Origin: JAJEBT01 sp965221485
GTDB lineage: Bacteria > Pseudomonadota > Alphaproteobacteria > MPNO01 > UBA830
Assembly: GCA_965221485.1 (NCBI GenBank)
Contig: OZ244893.1
Span: 992,001-1,056,000, forward strand
Reading direction: 5' to 3'
Length of the DNA: 64,000 bases
Below are positions 44,297-52,694 of the stretch, piece by piece. The translations under genes and the position numbers were made by a program. Under the pieces are notes generated by a model. The model had not been told where the DNA came from, made no database searches, and saw nothing but the letters and a program-made list of their open reading frames with translations. Position 1 is the stretch's first letter, and each line of letters starts with the position of its first letter.

Positions 44297-45542
44297 GAGC
44301 TTCAGCCATCCTTTCCGATCTTCCGCGCGCCGTGATGAAGGTCAGGCAGGCCGCTCCCATGAACGCTGCCGTCAACCAGAACACCCAGCTGCCTCCACCC
44401 GTATCCATTGCGTAACCAAGGGCGAGTGGGATTGTTGCGCCTCCCAGATTCGCTCCGGTCGAAGCAAAACCCATGACTTTTCCCATCGAGCCAGGAGGCG
44501 TGATCGAACGCAGCAACAGATCGCGGGATGGAATCAAAATTCCGATGAGACAGCCGACCGCAGCAAGAAGTACCGAAAGGCCAAAGATATCAAGCTCAAT
44601 CCACCCGAGCAGAGCCACGCCGATTGCAGCAGGAAGCAGGGTCGCGCAGGCCGTGGTCATTCTCGGTCCGAATCGGTCCGCAACGACCCCACCCGAAAGA
44701 ATCCCGGCGATTGATCCGGCTGTAAAGGCACTCAGGGCCGAAGCCGCGACCAGTGGCGGTGTAGCGTAAAGGTCAGCCAATGCCGCAACCAGAAAACTTC
44801 GCAGCCCTCCGCTGCCCATTTGATGCAGGACGAAGTAGCAGAAACACATCATGACGGGTATCGAGAAGAGCAGGCGAATCCCCTCTGACGTTGTGAAATC
44901 CGGGGACGACCGTTCGCTTTGCCGGCGCGCCATCGGTTTGTGTTCAGGGTCATCACGGAGTGCGTCGGAAAATATGATGAGGACAAGGACAGCTGCCAGC
45001 CCCACGAGACCGATGAGCAGAAATGCGATACGCCAGTGCCAAAGGGCCGCAACACCGGTCATGAAAATCGGCGCAACCACAAAACCGAGATAGCCGGTGG
45101 CAGAGTGAATGGAAAAAGCTCGCCCCATGCGATGTTCGCTGATTCGGCTGGACAGGATGGCGTAATCCGCCGGATGGTAAACGGCATGTCCGGCTCCGGC
45201 CAGGGACGCAAGTACCAGCAAATGCCAGTATTCGGTGGCCATCGAAATCGAACCGATGGCAGCCGCCTCGAGCGCAAGGCCACCAATAAGGACGTAACGT
45301 GCACCAATCCGGTCAACCACAAAACCCAATGGGGTTTGCATTATGAAGGTCGCAGCAGCGAAACAGGTTGTCGCAAGTGCAATCCGCGTATAGCCCAGAT
45401 CCCCGGTGAGCCCGAAGGCATCGACAAGGATTGCATACATGGGAGGTATCGTGAGCCAGTAGGCGTGACTCAGCATATGCGGAAAGCAAACAAGGCCGAT
45501 AACCTTGGCGTCGCGGCGAAATGTAGGGGAAGTCTGGACCAC
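44289..45542 (-). CDS. MFS transporter co-translated with egtD
   Basis: 417 residues, 12 helices, GTG start. It resembles the transporter at 25956-27203 over its whole length (RRDxxVIGLV start, VDRIGARYVL loop, GHAVYHPADYAILSSRISEHRMGRAF after helix 4). This group contains fosmidomycin-resistance-like exporters. It is the first gene of a leftward pair with egtD, which suggests transport of hercynine, ergothioneine or a related betaine (inference). It is divergent from the di-iron oxidase gene at 45840. Confidence 0.86.
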   Translation of the reverse strand: MVQTSPTFRRDAKVIGLVCFPHMLSHAYWLTIPPMYAILVDAFGLTGDLGYTRIALATTCFAAATFIMQTPLGFVVDRIGARYVLIGGLALEAAAIGSISMATEYWHLLVLASLAGAGHAVYHPADYAILSSRISEHRMGRAFSIHSATGYLGFVVAPIFMTGVAALWHWRIAFLLIGLVGLAAVLVLIIFSDALRDDPEHKPMARRQSERSSPDFTTSEGIRLLFSIPVMMCFCYFVLHQMGSGGLRSFLVAALADLYATPPLVAASALSAFTAGSIAGILSGGVVADRFGPRMTTACATLLPAAIGVALLGWIELDIFGLSVLLAAVGCLIGILIPSRDLLLRSITPPGSMGKVMGFASTGANLGGATIPLALGYAMDTGGGSWVFWLTAAFMGAACLTFITARGRSERMAEAHG

Positions 45543-45839
45543 GGAAATAACCTGCCTGTATCAAACAATATTGAAAGCTCGAGGACTTGTCCAACCGTTG
45601 AAAACAGGTCCAAACAATTGCCGTGAATCGAATTTTCTGGCTGTAGTCCCCTAATCGGCAAATTGGGCAAAAAACACATAGGGGCTGGCGCTCAGTCGTC
45701 GGTCCACAAGGCTTTGTCACCTCGGTCGGTTGCCGCACGGCCCTCCGAATGCTACCCCTTGGATCAAGTGTTCATGACATGTGCGGCGACGGAACCGTCA
45801 ACGTCTGGATCTGGCCGAAAGGCAAGGAGGAGCGGGACA
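45543..45839. promoter_or_regulatory. Divergent control region between the MFS-egtD pair and the di-iron oxidase gene
   Basis: A 297-bp gap holding both start regions. It is relatively A+T-rich near 45555-45640 (ACAATATTGAAAG, GAATTTTCTGG). AAGGAGG at 45824-45830 is the ribosome site for the rightward gene. No specific operator was identified. Confidence 0.4.
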
Positions 45840-46598
45840 ATGAATTCCGGGAAAATGAGTTACGGGAAACAGGCGGCTGAGGGAGTCGTCGCCATTCGTG
45901 AGGCCTGGCATACGAAGAACCACCCCTTTTACCTGGAGTTTCACAGCGGAAAGATCGGCCTTGAACCCATGGGGCGTCTCATGGCGCAACATTATCAACA
46001 CGTGAAAAGGGTCCTTCCGAGTTTCGGTGTTATCTACTACAAGTCGCCACCGGCTGCCCGCAGCTTCATTCTCGACAACCTTGCTGAAGAAGAGGGGCTT
46101 CTTGCCGGGCCCGGCGAGGGCCGAGAGGCCCATAATCACATGGAGCTGATTTTCAGATTTTGCCGCGCCGCGGGGATGAGCGATGAAGATGTCGAAGCCA
46201 CCGAACAGCTTCCTGCATGGCGCGCCCGATCCTATTTCTACCTGAATACCGTACAGGATATGCCCATCGGAGTGATCTTCGCAATGCAATGCACACAGGA
46301 AGGGCAACAACCGGCGATCAACGCCGAGCGCACGCTGCCCGCCTTCCAGAAATTTCACGGATATGACCTGGAGTCCCCGGAGATCGAATTTTTCACCGAG
46401 CATGAGGTGGCTGACGCCGATCATTCCAGCCGTCAGCTGGCACTTGTGGAACAGTTGATTACCTCGGCCGAATTGAGAGATCAGGCCCTTGAGGTTGCGG
46501 AAATTCAGGTCAAGACCCGTTGGGCCTGCATGAATGATATCTACCGCACCGCCGTACGCGGGGAAAAGGATCCGCTGCCGGCGTCCATCACATCCTGA
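45840..46598 (+). CDS. Haem-oxygenase-like di-iron oxidase (HDO; PqqC/TenA/CADD fold)
   Basis: 252 residues of the PqqC-like helical fold. It has the metal-ligand pattern of haem-oxygenase-like di-iron enzymes: Glu in the EEEG motif (83-85), His98 or His100 in AHNHMEL, Glu154 (QEGQQP), and H188, D192 and H195 with spacing His-x3-Asp-x2-His, the same spacing as in Chlamydia CADD. PqqC itself lacks these metals. Such enzymes cleave C-C or oxidise C-N bonds of amino acids or fatty acids. ATG 45840 is set by AAGGAGG; an upstream in-frame extension has none. It is divergent from MFS-egtD, so a histidine-betaine substrate is worth testing. Confidence 0.75.
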   Translation: MNSGKMSYGKQAAEGVVAIREAWHTKNHPFYLEFHSGKIGLEPMGRLMAQHYQHVKRVLPSFGVIYYKSPPAARSFILDNLAEEEGLLAGPGEGREAHNHMELIFRFCRAAGMSDEDVEATEQLPAWRARSYFYLNTVQDMPIGVIFAMQCTQEGQQPAINAERTLPAFQKFHGYDLESPEIEFFTEHEVADADHSSRQLALVEQLITSAELRDQALEVAEIQVKTRWACMNDIYRTAVRGEKDPLPASITS

Positions 46599-46777
46599 TC
46601 CCGGCCTGACTAACTGAACAAGTCGCTCCTCCTTCAGCGAGGGCACAAGGACAAGGCGTTACCGTTCGCTTACGCGTCACGTGCACACAAGCAAAAGGCC
46701 GGCAAGCACCGCGGAGCAGCGGTGTCCCCGGAACCGGTGGGAAAGCATGAACGGGGTACGGGAGCGCAGACGTCCCG

Positions 46778-49700
46778 TCACTCCGCGGCGATAGCGGGTT
46801 CGGACTGGAGGCGAAACTCGGCCATCGCCGCTTCCTGCCGTTCCCGGGCTTCGGCGACGTGGCGGACCTTTATGTGGCCATATCCGCGAATATATTCAGG
46901 AATGGATGCCAGCTTGACAGCGGCCCTGTGATTGGACGGTTTGAGACAGGTGGAAATTTCGTCCATCAGAGCGAAATAGTCGACAATCAATTGTCGTTCC
47001 GTCCGCCGTTCGACGGTCTTGCCGAACGGGTCGAGCATCGTTCCTCGAATCCGCCTGACGGAAGCGAGCAAGCGAAACAGGGGGAGGATCCAGGGACCAA
47101 ATGTCCGCTTCCGGATTTCTCCACTGACCGGATCGCGTCGCGAAAGAAGGGGAGGGGCCAAACTGAAGCGGAGGCGGAAATTCCCCTCGAACTGCCGGTT
47201 CAGCTGGTCCAGGAATTGCCCCTCCGTGTATAGCCGCGCGACCTCGTACTCATCCTTGTAAGCCATCAACTTGAAGGCATAGAGTGCAACCGCTTCCGTC
47301 AGTTCTGTCGATCCCGGACTCGCAACTGTTTCCGCCTGTTCAATTCGCCTGACCAGCGCTTGATAGCGATCGGCGTAGGCCGTGTCATGATAGGCCGTCA
47401 GGTACTTCAATCGACAATCGATCCTGTCCGTCAAAGGCGCGGTCGGCCTGGAATCCCGGGACTCGTCAGACGCCATGTCTGCAATGTGTCCGCCAAGACC
47501 TGCCGGATCATGTGCTGCCTGACGTCCCAAAAGGAGCGCTTGCCGATTGAATTCCACCGCCACGCCGTTCAGTTCAATAGCCCGATCCAGCGCCTCGACC
47601 GAGAGAGGCAGTCGACCCAATTGCAGGGCATACCCAAGGAGGAAAAGATTCGCAGCAAGACTGTCGCCAAGCCATCGGGTTGCCAACGCTGTTGCATTGA
47701 TAAAGTGTGCGTGGTCGTCAGAGACTGAAGACCGGAGTGTTTCGCATATTTCCGCGTGAGGGATTCGAAGATCGGGATTGCGGGTGAAATCACCCGTGAT
47801 GACCCCGTGGGTGTTCACGATGACTGTTGCGTCGGCGGAGATCTTCGAAAGCGCTTCAGCGCTGCTCGCTGTCACCATGTCGCAAGCCAGCATCAGTTCG
47901 GCATCCCCATCAGCGATGCGGGCGGCCCGGATATCGTTGGGCCGGCTTGCAATCCGCACATGGCTGATCACGGCTCCACCCTTTTGCGCGAGCCCCGTCA
48001 TGTCAAGAACGCTGACACCCTTTTCCTCGAGATGCGCCGCCATTCCGATCAGGGCCCCGATTGTCACCACGCCCGTGCCGCCAATGCCGGTTACGATGAT
48101 ATTGAACGGCTTGATCAGGTCGATGGCGGGGGCAGGAGGGGGCAGCTCAATGTGGCCATTCCGCCCGGCGGACGTCGCTTCCGCACGACGAATATTTCCG
48201 CCGATGACGGTGACGAAACTGGGACAGAAGCCGTTCGCGCAGGAATAGTCCTTGGTGCAGGATGACTGATCGATTTTGCGTTTGATGCCAAATTCCGTAT
48301 CGATCGGAATCACAGAAACGCAGTTCGATTGTACGCCGCAATCTCCACAGCCCTCGCAAACAAGCTCATTTATGAAAATCCGCTTCGGCGGGTCCTCCAT
48401 TGTGCCACGCTTGCGACGCCTTCGCTTTTCAGCAGCACAGGTCTGGTCGTAGATCAGAACGGTCAATCCGTCGATGTCTCTCAACTCTCTCTGCACCTGG
48501 TCCAGTTCGTCGCGATGACGGATCGTTGTGCCGTCCGGCCACCGGGTGTGCCTGGGATATTTTTCAGGATCGTCAGTTACGATCCGGATTTTTCGGGCCC
48601 CTTCGGCGGCGACCTGGGCAGCAATATCGGAAACAGAAAATCCTCCTTCGGCCGGCTGGCCTCCGGTCATCGCGACGGCGTCGTTGTAGAGAATCTTGTA
48701 GGTAATGTTGACCTTGGCGGCCGCGGCAGCGCGTATGGCGAGCAATCCGGAGTGCGTATAGGTTCCGTCTCCAAGATTGGCGAATATGTGTTTCGTTTCG
48801 GTGAAGGGAGCCTGACCGATCCATGAGGCTCCTTCACCGCCCATATGCGTGAAGGTCGCCGTGCTTCGATTCATGCTCTGGGCCATGAAATGGCAACCGA
48901 TACCGGCAATGGCACGGCTGCCTTCCGGGACCCGCGTCGACGTGTTGTGGGGACAACCGGAGCAAAAATAGGGTGTTCGCGCAAATTTCGTCCGGTGCCT
49001 GATCACCTGACGTTCTTCCCGGGCCACAAGCTCGTTGAGACGATCTTCGACGGATTCATAACGGCCGAAGCGACGAATTCGTGACGCAAGAACCCGGGCG
49101 ATTTGCCCGGGCGTCAATTCCCCGTCCGTGGGCTGCAGCGGAGCTTGTCTCTCATCATGTTTCCCGACAATTATGGGACGGCTTGCCGGAGCACTGTTGT
49201 AGAGGCACGCCTTGGCCTGACTTTCAATCAGACTGCGTTTCTCCTCGAACACGATGATCTCGGCGAGCCCTTCCGCAAAATCCAAAAGGCCTGTCGGATC
49301 CAGAGGCCACGGCATTCCGACCTTGTAGAGCCGGAGTCCGATCTGACCAGCCAGCTCCGCATCAATACCCAGCATTTCAAGCGCCTGACATACGTCAAGA
49401 TACGACTTGCCAGCAGTGACTATTCCAAGTCTGGCCTCACGGCCGTCGAGAACGATCCGGTCTACGCCGTTTTCGCGGGCAAACGCCTGTGCAGCTGGAA
49501 GCTTGAAACGAAACAGACGGGTCTCCTGAGCGAGCCAGTTGTCCGGCCAGCGAATATTCGTGCCGTCAGGGGGCAAATCCGTATCCGGAGGCACCAGTAT
49601 TCCCGGACCGGGATCAAGCTCGATCGATGCGGAACTGTCCATGTTTTCTGCGGTGGTCTTGAGAGCAACCCAGCAGCCTGAGAAGCGGGACATCTCCAGT

Positions 49701-50257
49701 CCGGTGAGTCCGTAAGACAGGACTTCCTGTACCCCCGACGGATTGAGGACGGGAATTCCGGCATCCATGAAAGCGAATTCGCTTTGGTGGGGAAGGGTGG
49801 AGGACTTGGCGACATGGTCATCACCGGCAATAAGGAGGACTCCGCCATGGGCTGCTGATCCCGCGAAGTTTCCATGTTTGAAAACGTCTCCACACCGGTC
49901 GACACCGGGTCCCTTGCCGTACCAGAGGGAAAAGACGCCATCATGGCGGGCCCCGGCAAAGAGATTGAGTTGCTGGGTTCCCCAGATGGCGGTTGCCGCC
50001 AGATCTTCGTTGAGACCTGGAGAGAAATGGATATCGGCTTCTTGAAGATGGTCCCGTGCACGCCACAGCTGCTGATCAAAGGCGCCAACCGGGGAGCCAC
50101 GGTACCCACTGATGTATCCGGCCGTCCGGAGACCAGCCAACGCATCCCGCCGTCTCTGTTCAAGTGGCAGGCGAACAAGCGCCTGAATGCCGGTCAGAAA
50201 AATACGGCCGCTGTCGAGCGTGTACTTGTCATCCAGCACCACATTGGCGAGTTTCAC
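46778..50257 (-). CDS. Fused indolepyruvate ferredoxin oxidoreductase (IorA-IorB type)
   Basis: 1159 residues combining all domains in one chain: an N-terminal pyrimidine/core domain (GYISGYRGSPVGAFDQQL), a thiamine-diphosphate domain (GDGTYTHSG, DAVAMTGGQPAEGG about 530-580), a cysteine-rich Fe-S segment (CEGCGDCGVQSNC then CTKDYSC and FCPSF about 650-710), and a gamma domain (ITGIGGTGVVTIGALIG-like start about 730). It oxidatively decarboxylates aryl-pyruvates to acyl-CoA, passing electrons to ferredoxin. GTG 50257 follows GGGAG with good spacing and is preferred over an in-frame TTG at 50287. It stands alone, convergent with the di-iron oxidase. Its exact 2-oxoacid is inferred only from family. 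Confidence 0.93.
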   Translation of the reverse strand: MKLANVVLDDKYTLDSGRIFLTGIQALVRLPLEQRRRDALAGLRTAGYISGYRGSPVGAFDQQLWRARDHLQEADIHFSPGLNEDLAATAIWGTQQLNLFAGARHDGVFSLWYGKGPGVDRCGDVFKHGNFAGSAAHGGVLLIAGDDHVAKSSTLPHQSEFAFMDAGIPVLNPSGVQEVLSYGLTGLEMSRFSGCWVALKTTAENMDSSASIELDPGPGILVPPDTDLPPDGTNIRWPDNWLAQETRLFRFKLPAAQAFARENGVDRIVLDGREARLGIVTAGKSYLDVCQALEMLGIDAELAGQIGLRLYKVGMPWPLDPTGLLDFAEGLAEIIVFEEKRSLIESQAKACLYNSAPASRPIIVGKHDERQAPLQPTDGELTPGQIARVLASRIRRFGRYESVEDRLNELVAREERQVIRHRTKFARTPYFCSGCPHNTSTRVPEGSRAIAGIGCHFMAQSMNRSTATFTHMGGEGASWIGQAPFTETKHIFANLGDGTYTHSGLLAIRAAAAAKVNITYKILYNDAVAMTGGQPAEGGFSVSDIAAQVAAEGARKIRIVTDDPEKYPRHTRWPDGTTIRHRDELDQVQRELRDIDGLTVLIYDQTCAAEKRRRRKRGTMEDPPKRIFINELVCEGCGDCGVQSNCVSVIPIDTEFGIKRKIDQSSCTKDYSCANGFCPSFVTVIGGNIRRAEATSAGRNGHIELPPPAPAIDLIKPFNIIVTGIGGTGVVTIGALIGMAAHLEEKGVSVLDMTGLAQKGGAVISHVRIASRPNDIRAARIADGDAELMLACDMVTASSAEALSKISADATVIVNTHGVITGDFTRNPDLRIPHAEICETLRSSVSDDHAHFINATALATRWLGDSLAANLFLLGYALQLGRLPLSVEALDRAIELNGVAVEFNRQALLLGRQAAHDPAGLGGHIADMASDESRDSRPTAPLTDRIDCRLKYLTAYHDTAYADRYQALVRRIEQAETVASPGSTELTEAVALYAFKLMAYKDEYEVARLYTEGQFLDQLNRQFEGNFRLRFSLAPPLLSRRDPVSGEIRKRTFGPWILPLFRLLASVRRIRGTMLDPFGKTVERRTERQLIVDYFALMDEISTCLKPSNHRAAVKLASIPEYIRGYGHIKVRHVAEARERQEAAMAEFRLQSEPAIAAE

Positions 50258-50702
50258 CGTTTTTGCTCCCAAGTTCGGCCGGGGCAAGTCTCAGACGCAG
50301 CCGAGCGAACTGATCGACATGGATCGTAACGGTACATCTTTCGCGCCCCCTGGATTGCTTCGCCCAACAGCCGTTGTAAGGCAATTCCCGGCACTTCCGT
50401 CATCGGGCGCGGAAACCCGGAACGCCCCCTGGAGAGGCCAGGGATAACGCTGCAACGGTAAGCAAAGCCTTTCCCGTCACTGCTCGTTGCTGTCCTGGCG
50501 CCGTGCTACACCAGTTCGAGACCACGACCATCCCAGGGTGACAGAATTCGCTGACTGGTTTGTAACGGCGGCCGTCCGTATCCCGGTAACGCAGGCGGGT
50601 GGTTTCACGAGAAGAACGCCCATCTTCCGGGGAAACCGTGATCTGAAAGGTTTTTCTCTGATTGACCCACACTGACACTCATCAGGTTCGACAACACCGA
50701 GA
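50258..50702. other. Intergenic region between the oxidoreductase and tRNA-Ser
   Basis: About 445 bp. No gene was recognised; reading frames here are shadows or random. The oxidoreductase promoter should lie near its left end. Confidence 0.4.
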
Positions 50703-50728
50703 CATATGCCTTGCTTGCAAAGCATATG
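50703..50728 (-). terminator. Hairpin immediately downstream of tRNA-Ser
   Basis: A 26-base near-perfect palindrome beginning CATATGC and ending GCATATG, with inner TTGC/GCAA, forms about a 12-bp stem in the transcript (one G-U pair). It overlaps the tRNA 3' CCA end. There is no U-run, so it may be a processing signal rather than a terminator. Confidence 0.4.
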
Positions 50729-50816
50729 GCGGAGAAGGAGGGATTCGAACCCCCGAGACGCTTTCACGCCTGCTGGTTTTCAAGACCAGTGCATTCAACC
50801 ACTCTGCCACTTCTCC
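50727..50816 (-). tRNA. tRNA-Ser, anticodon UGA
   Basis: On the minus strand the 90-base sequence has a GGAGAAG/CTTCTCC acceptor stem, a long variable arm (as in all class II serine tRNAs), the anticodon loop CTTGAAA with TGA at 50780-50782 (complement), a GGTTCGAAT T-loop region, discriminator G, and an encoded CCA. It should read UCA and, by wobble, other UCN serine codons. No integrase or duplicated 3' end was seen, so no island is inserted here. Confidence 0.96.
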
Positions 50817-51137
50817 GGATTCCGGTATGGACCGGGGGAGACAGGCCTGATTTCCGTTCATGAATCCGGGGGCAGGGACTGTTCTCGCTGCCTTCGGACC
50901 ATAGAAACCCCGGATCCTCAAACCCGCGCCGCCTTTCATGATTGTAGGTCAGTTTCGTCTTGGGACGCAACGCCGCTGCGTTCTGACGCGGTCTCGGGAC
51001 GCCCAGAAGGAAGAGTCTGGCGTATCCTCACCTGAGCTTTTCGGGAGTTGGACGTTCTTGCCCCTCACAAGGGTTTACAATCTGAAATCACGAAAAGCGG
51101 GATCACCCGCACAACATCTCTGTCCGGTGGGGCAAGA
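50817..51137. other. Region between tRNA-Ser and the Rieske gene
   Basis: About 320 bp containing the tRNA promoter (leftward). No coding sequence was recognised. Confidence 0.4.
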
Positions 51138-52289
51138 TCAATTGGTCGCCTCCAATGCTGCATCGACAAACCCGTTGAAGCGGGCGAGGGCACCTTCAAA
51201 GCGACCGAAATGTACTTTCGTGTTGGCACCGGACCGCAGTCCATTTTGTATACTTTCTCCAATCCGGAAGTCCTCTTTCAGCGTCCGTAGCGTGATATCG
51301 TGATTCTTGCGCCAGTGACGGGCCGTTGCCGGATCGCCCACATCGGAATCCGCCGGAGCCAGTGTGGAGAGCCGTATCCGGGTCTGGTCCGGGGCGATCG
51401 GAGACAGCTGGATCCAGACGATATGGTCTTCCTGTACGAGAAGCTGGGCGGATGGAAACAGCGAATAGACAAGGTTGGCCGCGCGGCGCAGTCGCCACTG
51501 TTCTTTCGGGAGGTTAATTTCGGCGTCGAGGCGCACCCGCGGCAGGACCGAGCGAATATGCCGCCCGAAGACCTTATAGCTGGAAAGGTTGTCCTGAAAA
51601 TACGGGCCGATGGTATCCTTGTGGGCAATCCGGAAATGGTAGGCTTCCAGTGCTCCCTCATAGAGGAGTTTCCAGTTTGCTGCCAGCAAAGTCACATCCT
51701 GGTGAACGACCTTCAGGTTCCCGGAATCGAGCCAGGTGAAGTCTTCGACGAGGTGCTCCAGAAAACCTTCGGTATCCGGTGCGCTGTCGCTCGCCGGGAT
51801 AACCCAGATCCAGCCATGGGCTTCTCTACAGCCTAAACGCTTGAGCCCGAAGGATGTCCTGTCAAGATCCGGAAAACCGGCGGCGCCGTGGGGAATTCCT
51901 CTCAGCGCGCCGCGGTTGTCATAGGTCCAGGCATGGTAAGGGCAGGTAAAGCGCTGGCGGTGCCCCCTTTTCTCGTCAGTCAGTTGTGTGCCGCGATGCC
52001 GGCAGACATTGAAAAAAGCATGCACCGCATTGTCGCTGTCCCGGGTGAGGAGCAGCGGGAGGCCGGCAAAATCCCGGGTCAGAAATGAATCCTTGCCCGA
52101 CAATTCGCTGCAGTGTGCCGCAATCACAGGCAAGGCGTGGAACAGCGTTTTGCGTTCCCGCTCGAACCGTTTCTCTGAGGTGTAGCGTGTCACAGCAACG
52201 GTCGCGATGGTTTCATCGAGATAAAAATTCCGGGTCTCGTGCAGTTCTGCCAGTTCTTCAAGCAGTTCGATTTCGGTATTGCGATCCAT
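51138..52289 (-). CDS. Orphan aromatic-ring-hydroxylating Rieske oxygenase alpha subunit
   Basis: 383 residues. The Rieske motif is C96/H98 (CRHRG) and C116/H119 (CPYHAW). The catalytic iron site is provided by H218 and H223 (EAYHFRIAHKD), with a later Asp in KEDFRIGE; the bridging position is Glu (E211 or E215) as in GbcA/carnitine-oxygenase-like groups. Such enzymes often hydroxylate or demethylate small quaternary amines or aromatic acids. No beta subunit or reductase gene is nearby, so it must borrow electrons from elsewhere. It is a single-gene unit ending before tRNA-Ser. Confidence 0.88.
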   Translation of the reverse strand: MDRNTEIELLEELAELHETRNFYLDETIATVAVTRYTSEKRFERERKTLFHALPVIAAHCSELSGKDSFLTRDFAGLPLLLTRDSDNAVHAFFNVCRHRGTQLTDEKRGHRQRFTCPYHAWTYDNRGALRGIPHGAAGFPDLDRTSFGLKRLGCREAHGWIWVIPASDSAPDTEGFLEHLVEDFTWLDSGNLKVVHQDVTLLAANWKLLYEGALEAYHFRIAHKDTIGPYFQDNLSSYKVFGRHIRSVLPRVRLDAEINLPKEQWRLRRAANLVYSLFPSAQLLVQEDHIVWIQLSPIAPDQTRIRLSTLAPADSDVGDPATARHWRKNHDITLRTLKEDFRIGESIQNGLRSGANTKVHFGRFEGALARFNGFVDAALEATN

Positions 52290-52694
52290 ACCTCACACTC
52301 ACGATGTGGATGCATGCGGATTGGCAAGCGAGGAATAGGTCGGGACCCTCGGTGCTGCCGGACATCGGGTTTCAGCTGAGCTAGATGCAATCACTGGAGC
52401 GGCAATCAGTACGTGGGTTGCCGGGCAGGGGAGCCCCTTGTTGCCGTGACGTGGCCGGGCGTCATCAACAGTCTGCCGGTCCACAACCCGACGCCAGTGC
52501 TACAGAACCGTCAGGCCAGACCATGAAACGGTCCGGCAAGCGCCGGGAAACAAACACCCGACCTGGAAAACAGGGTGCTTCGTTCAAAATCGCGACCGGC
52601 CGGAAGCTGCAATGCCCATTGATGGGTCATCCTGCACCAGCGAACTGTCTCTCTGTTCACGCCACTGTTTGTCACTTCGCAGGTTCCGTGTCGG
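52290..52694. other. Intergenic region, nothing recognised
   Basis: About 405 bp between two leftward genes (the ABC exporter ends at its right side). It should hold the Rieske promoter. It contains a GGGCAGGG octamer at 52423-52430 that matches the KOPS consensus. Confidence 0.4.

Noticed and set aside
50703..50816. tRNA-Ser as an integration site for an island
   Set aside because: No integrase gene and no repeated tRNA 3' end were found on either side.
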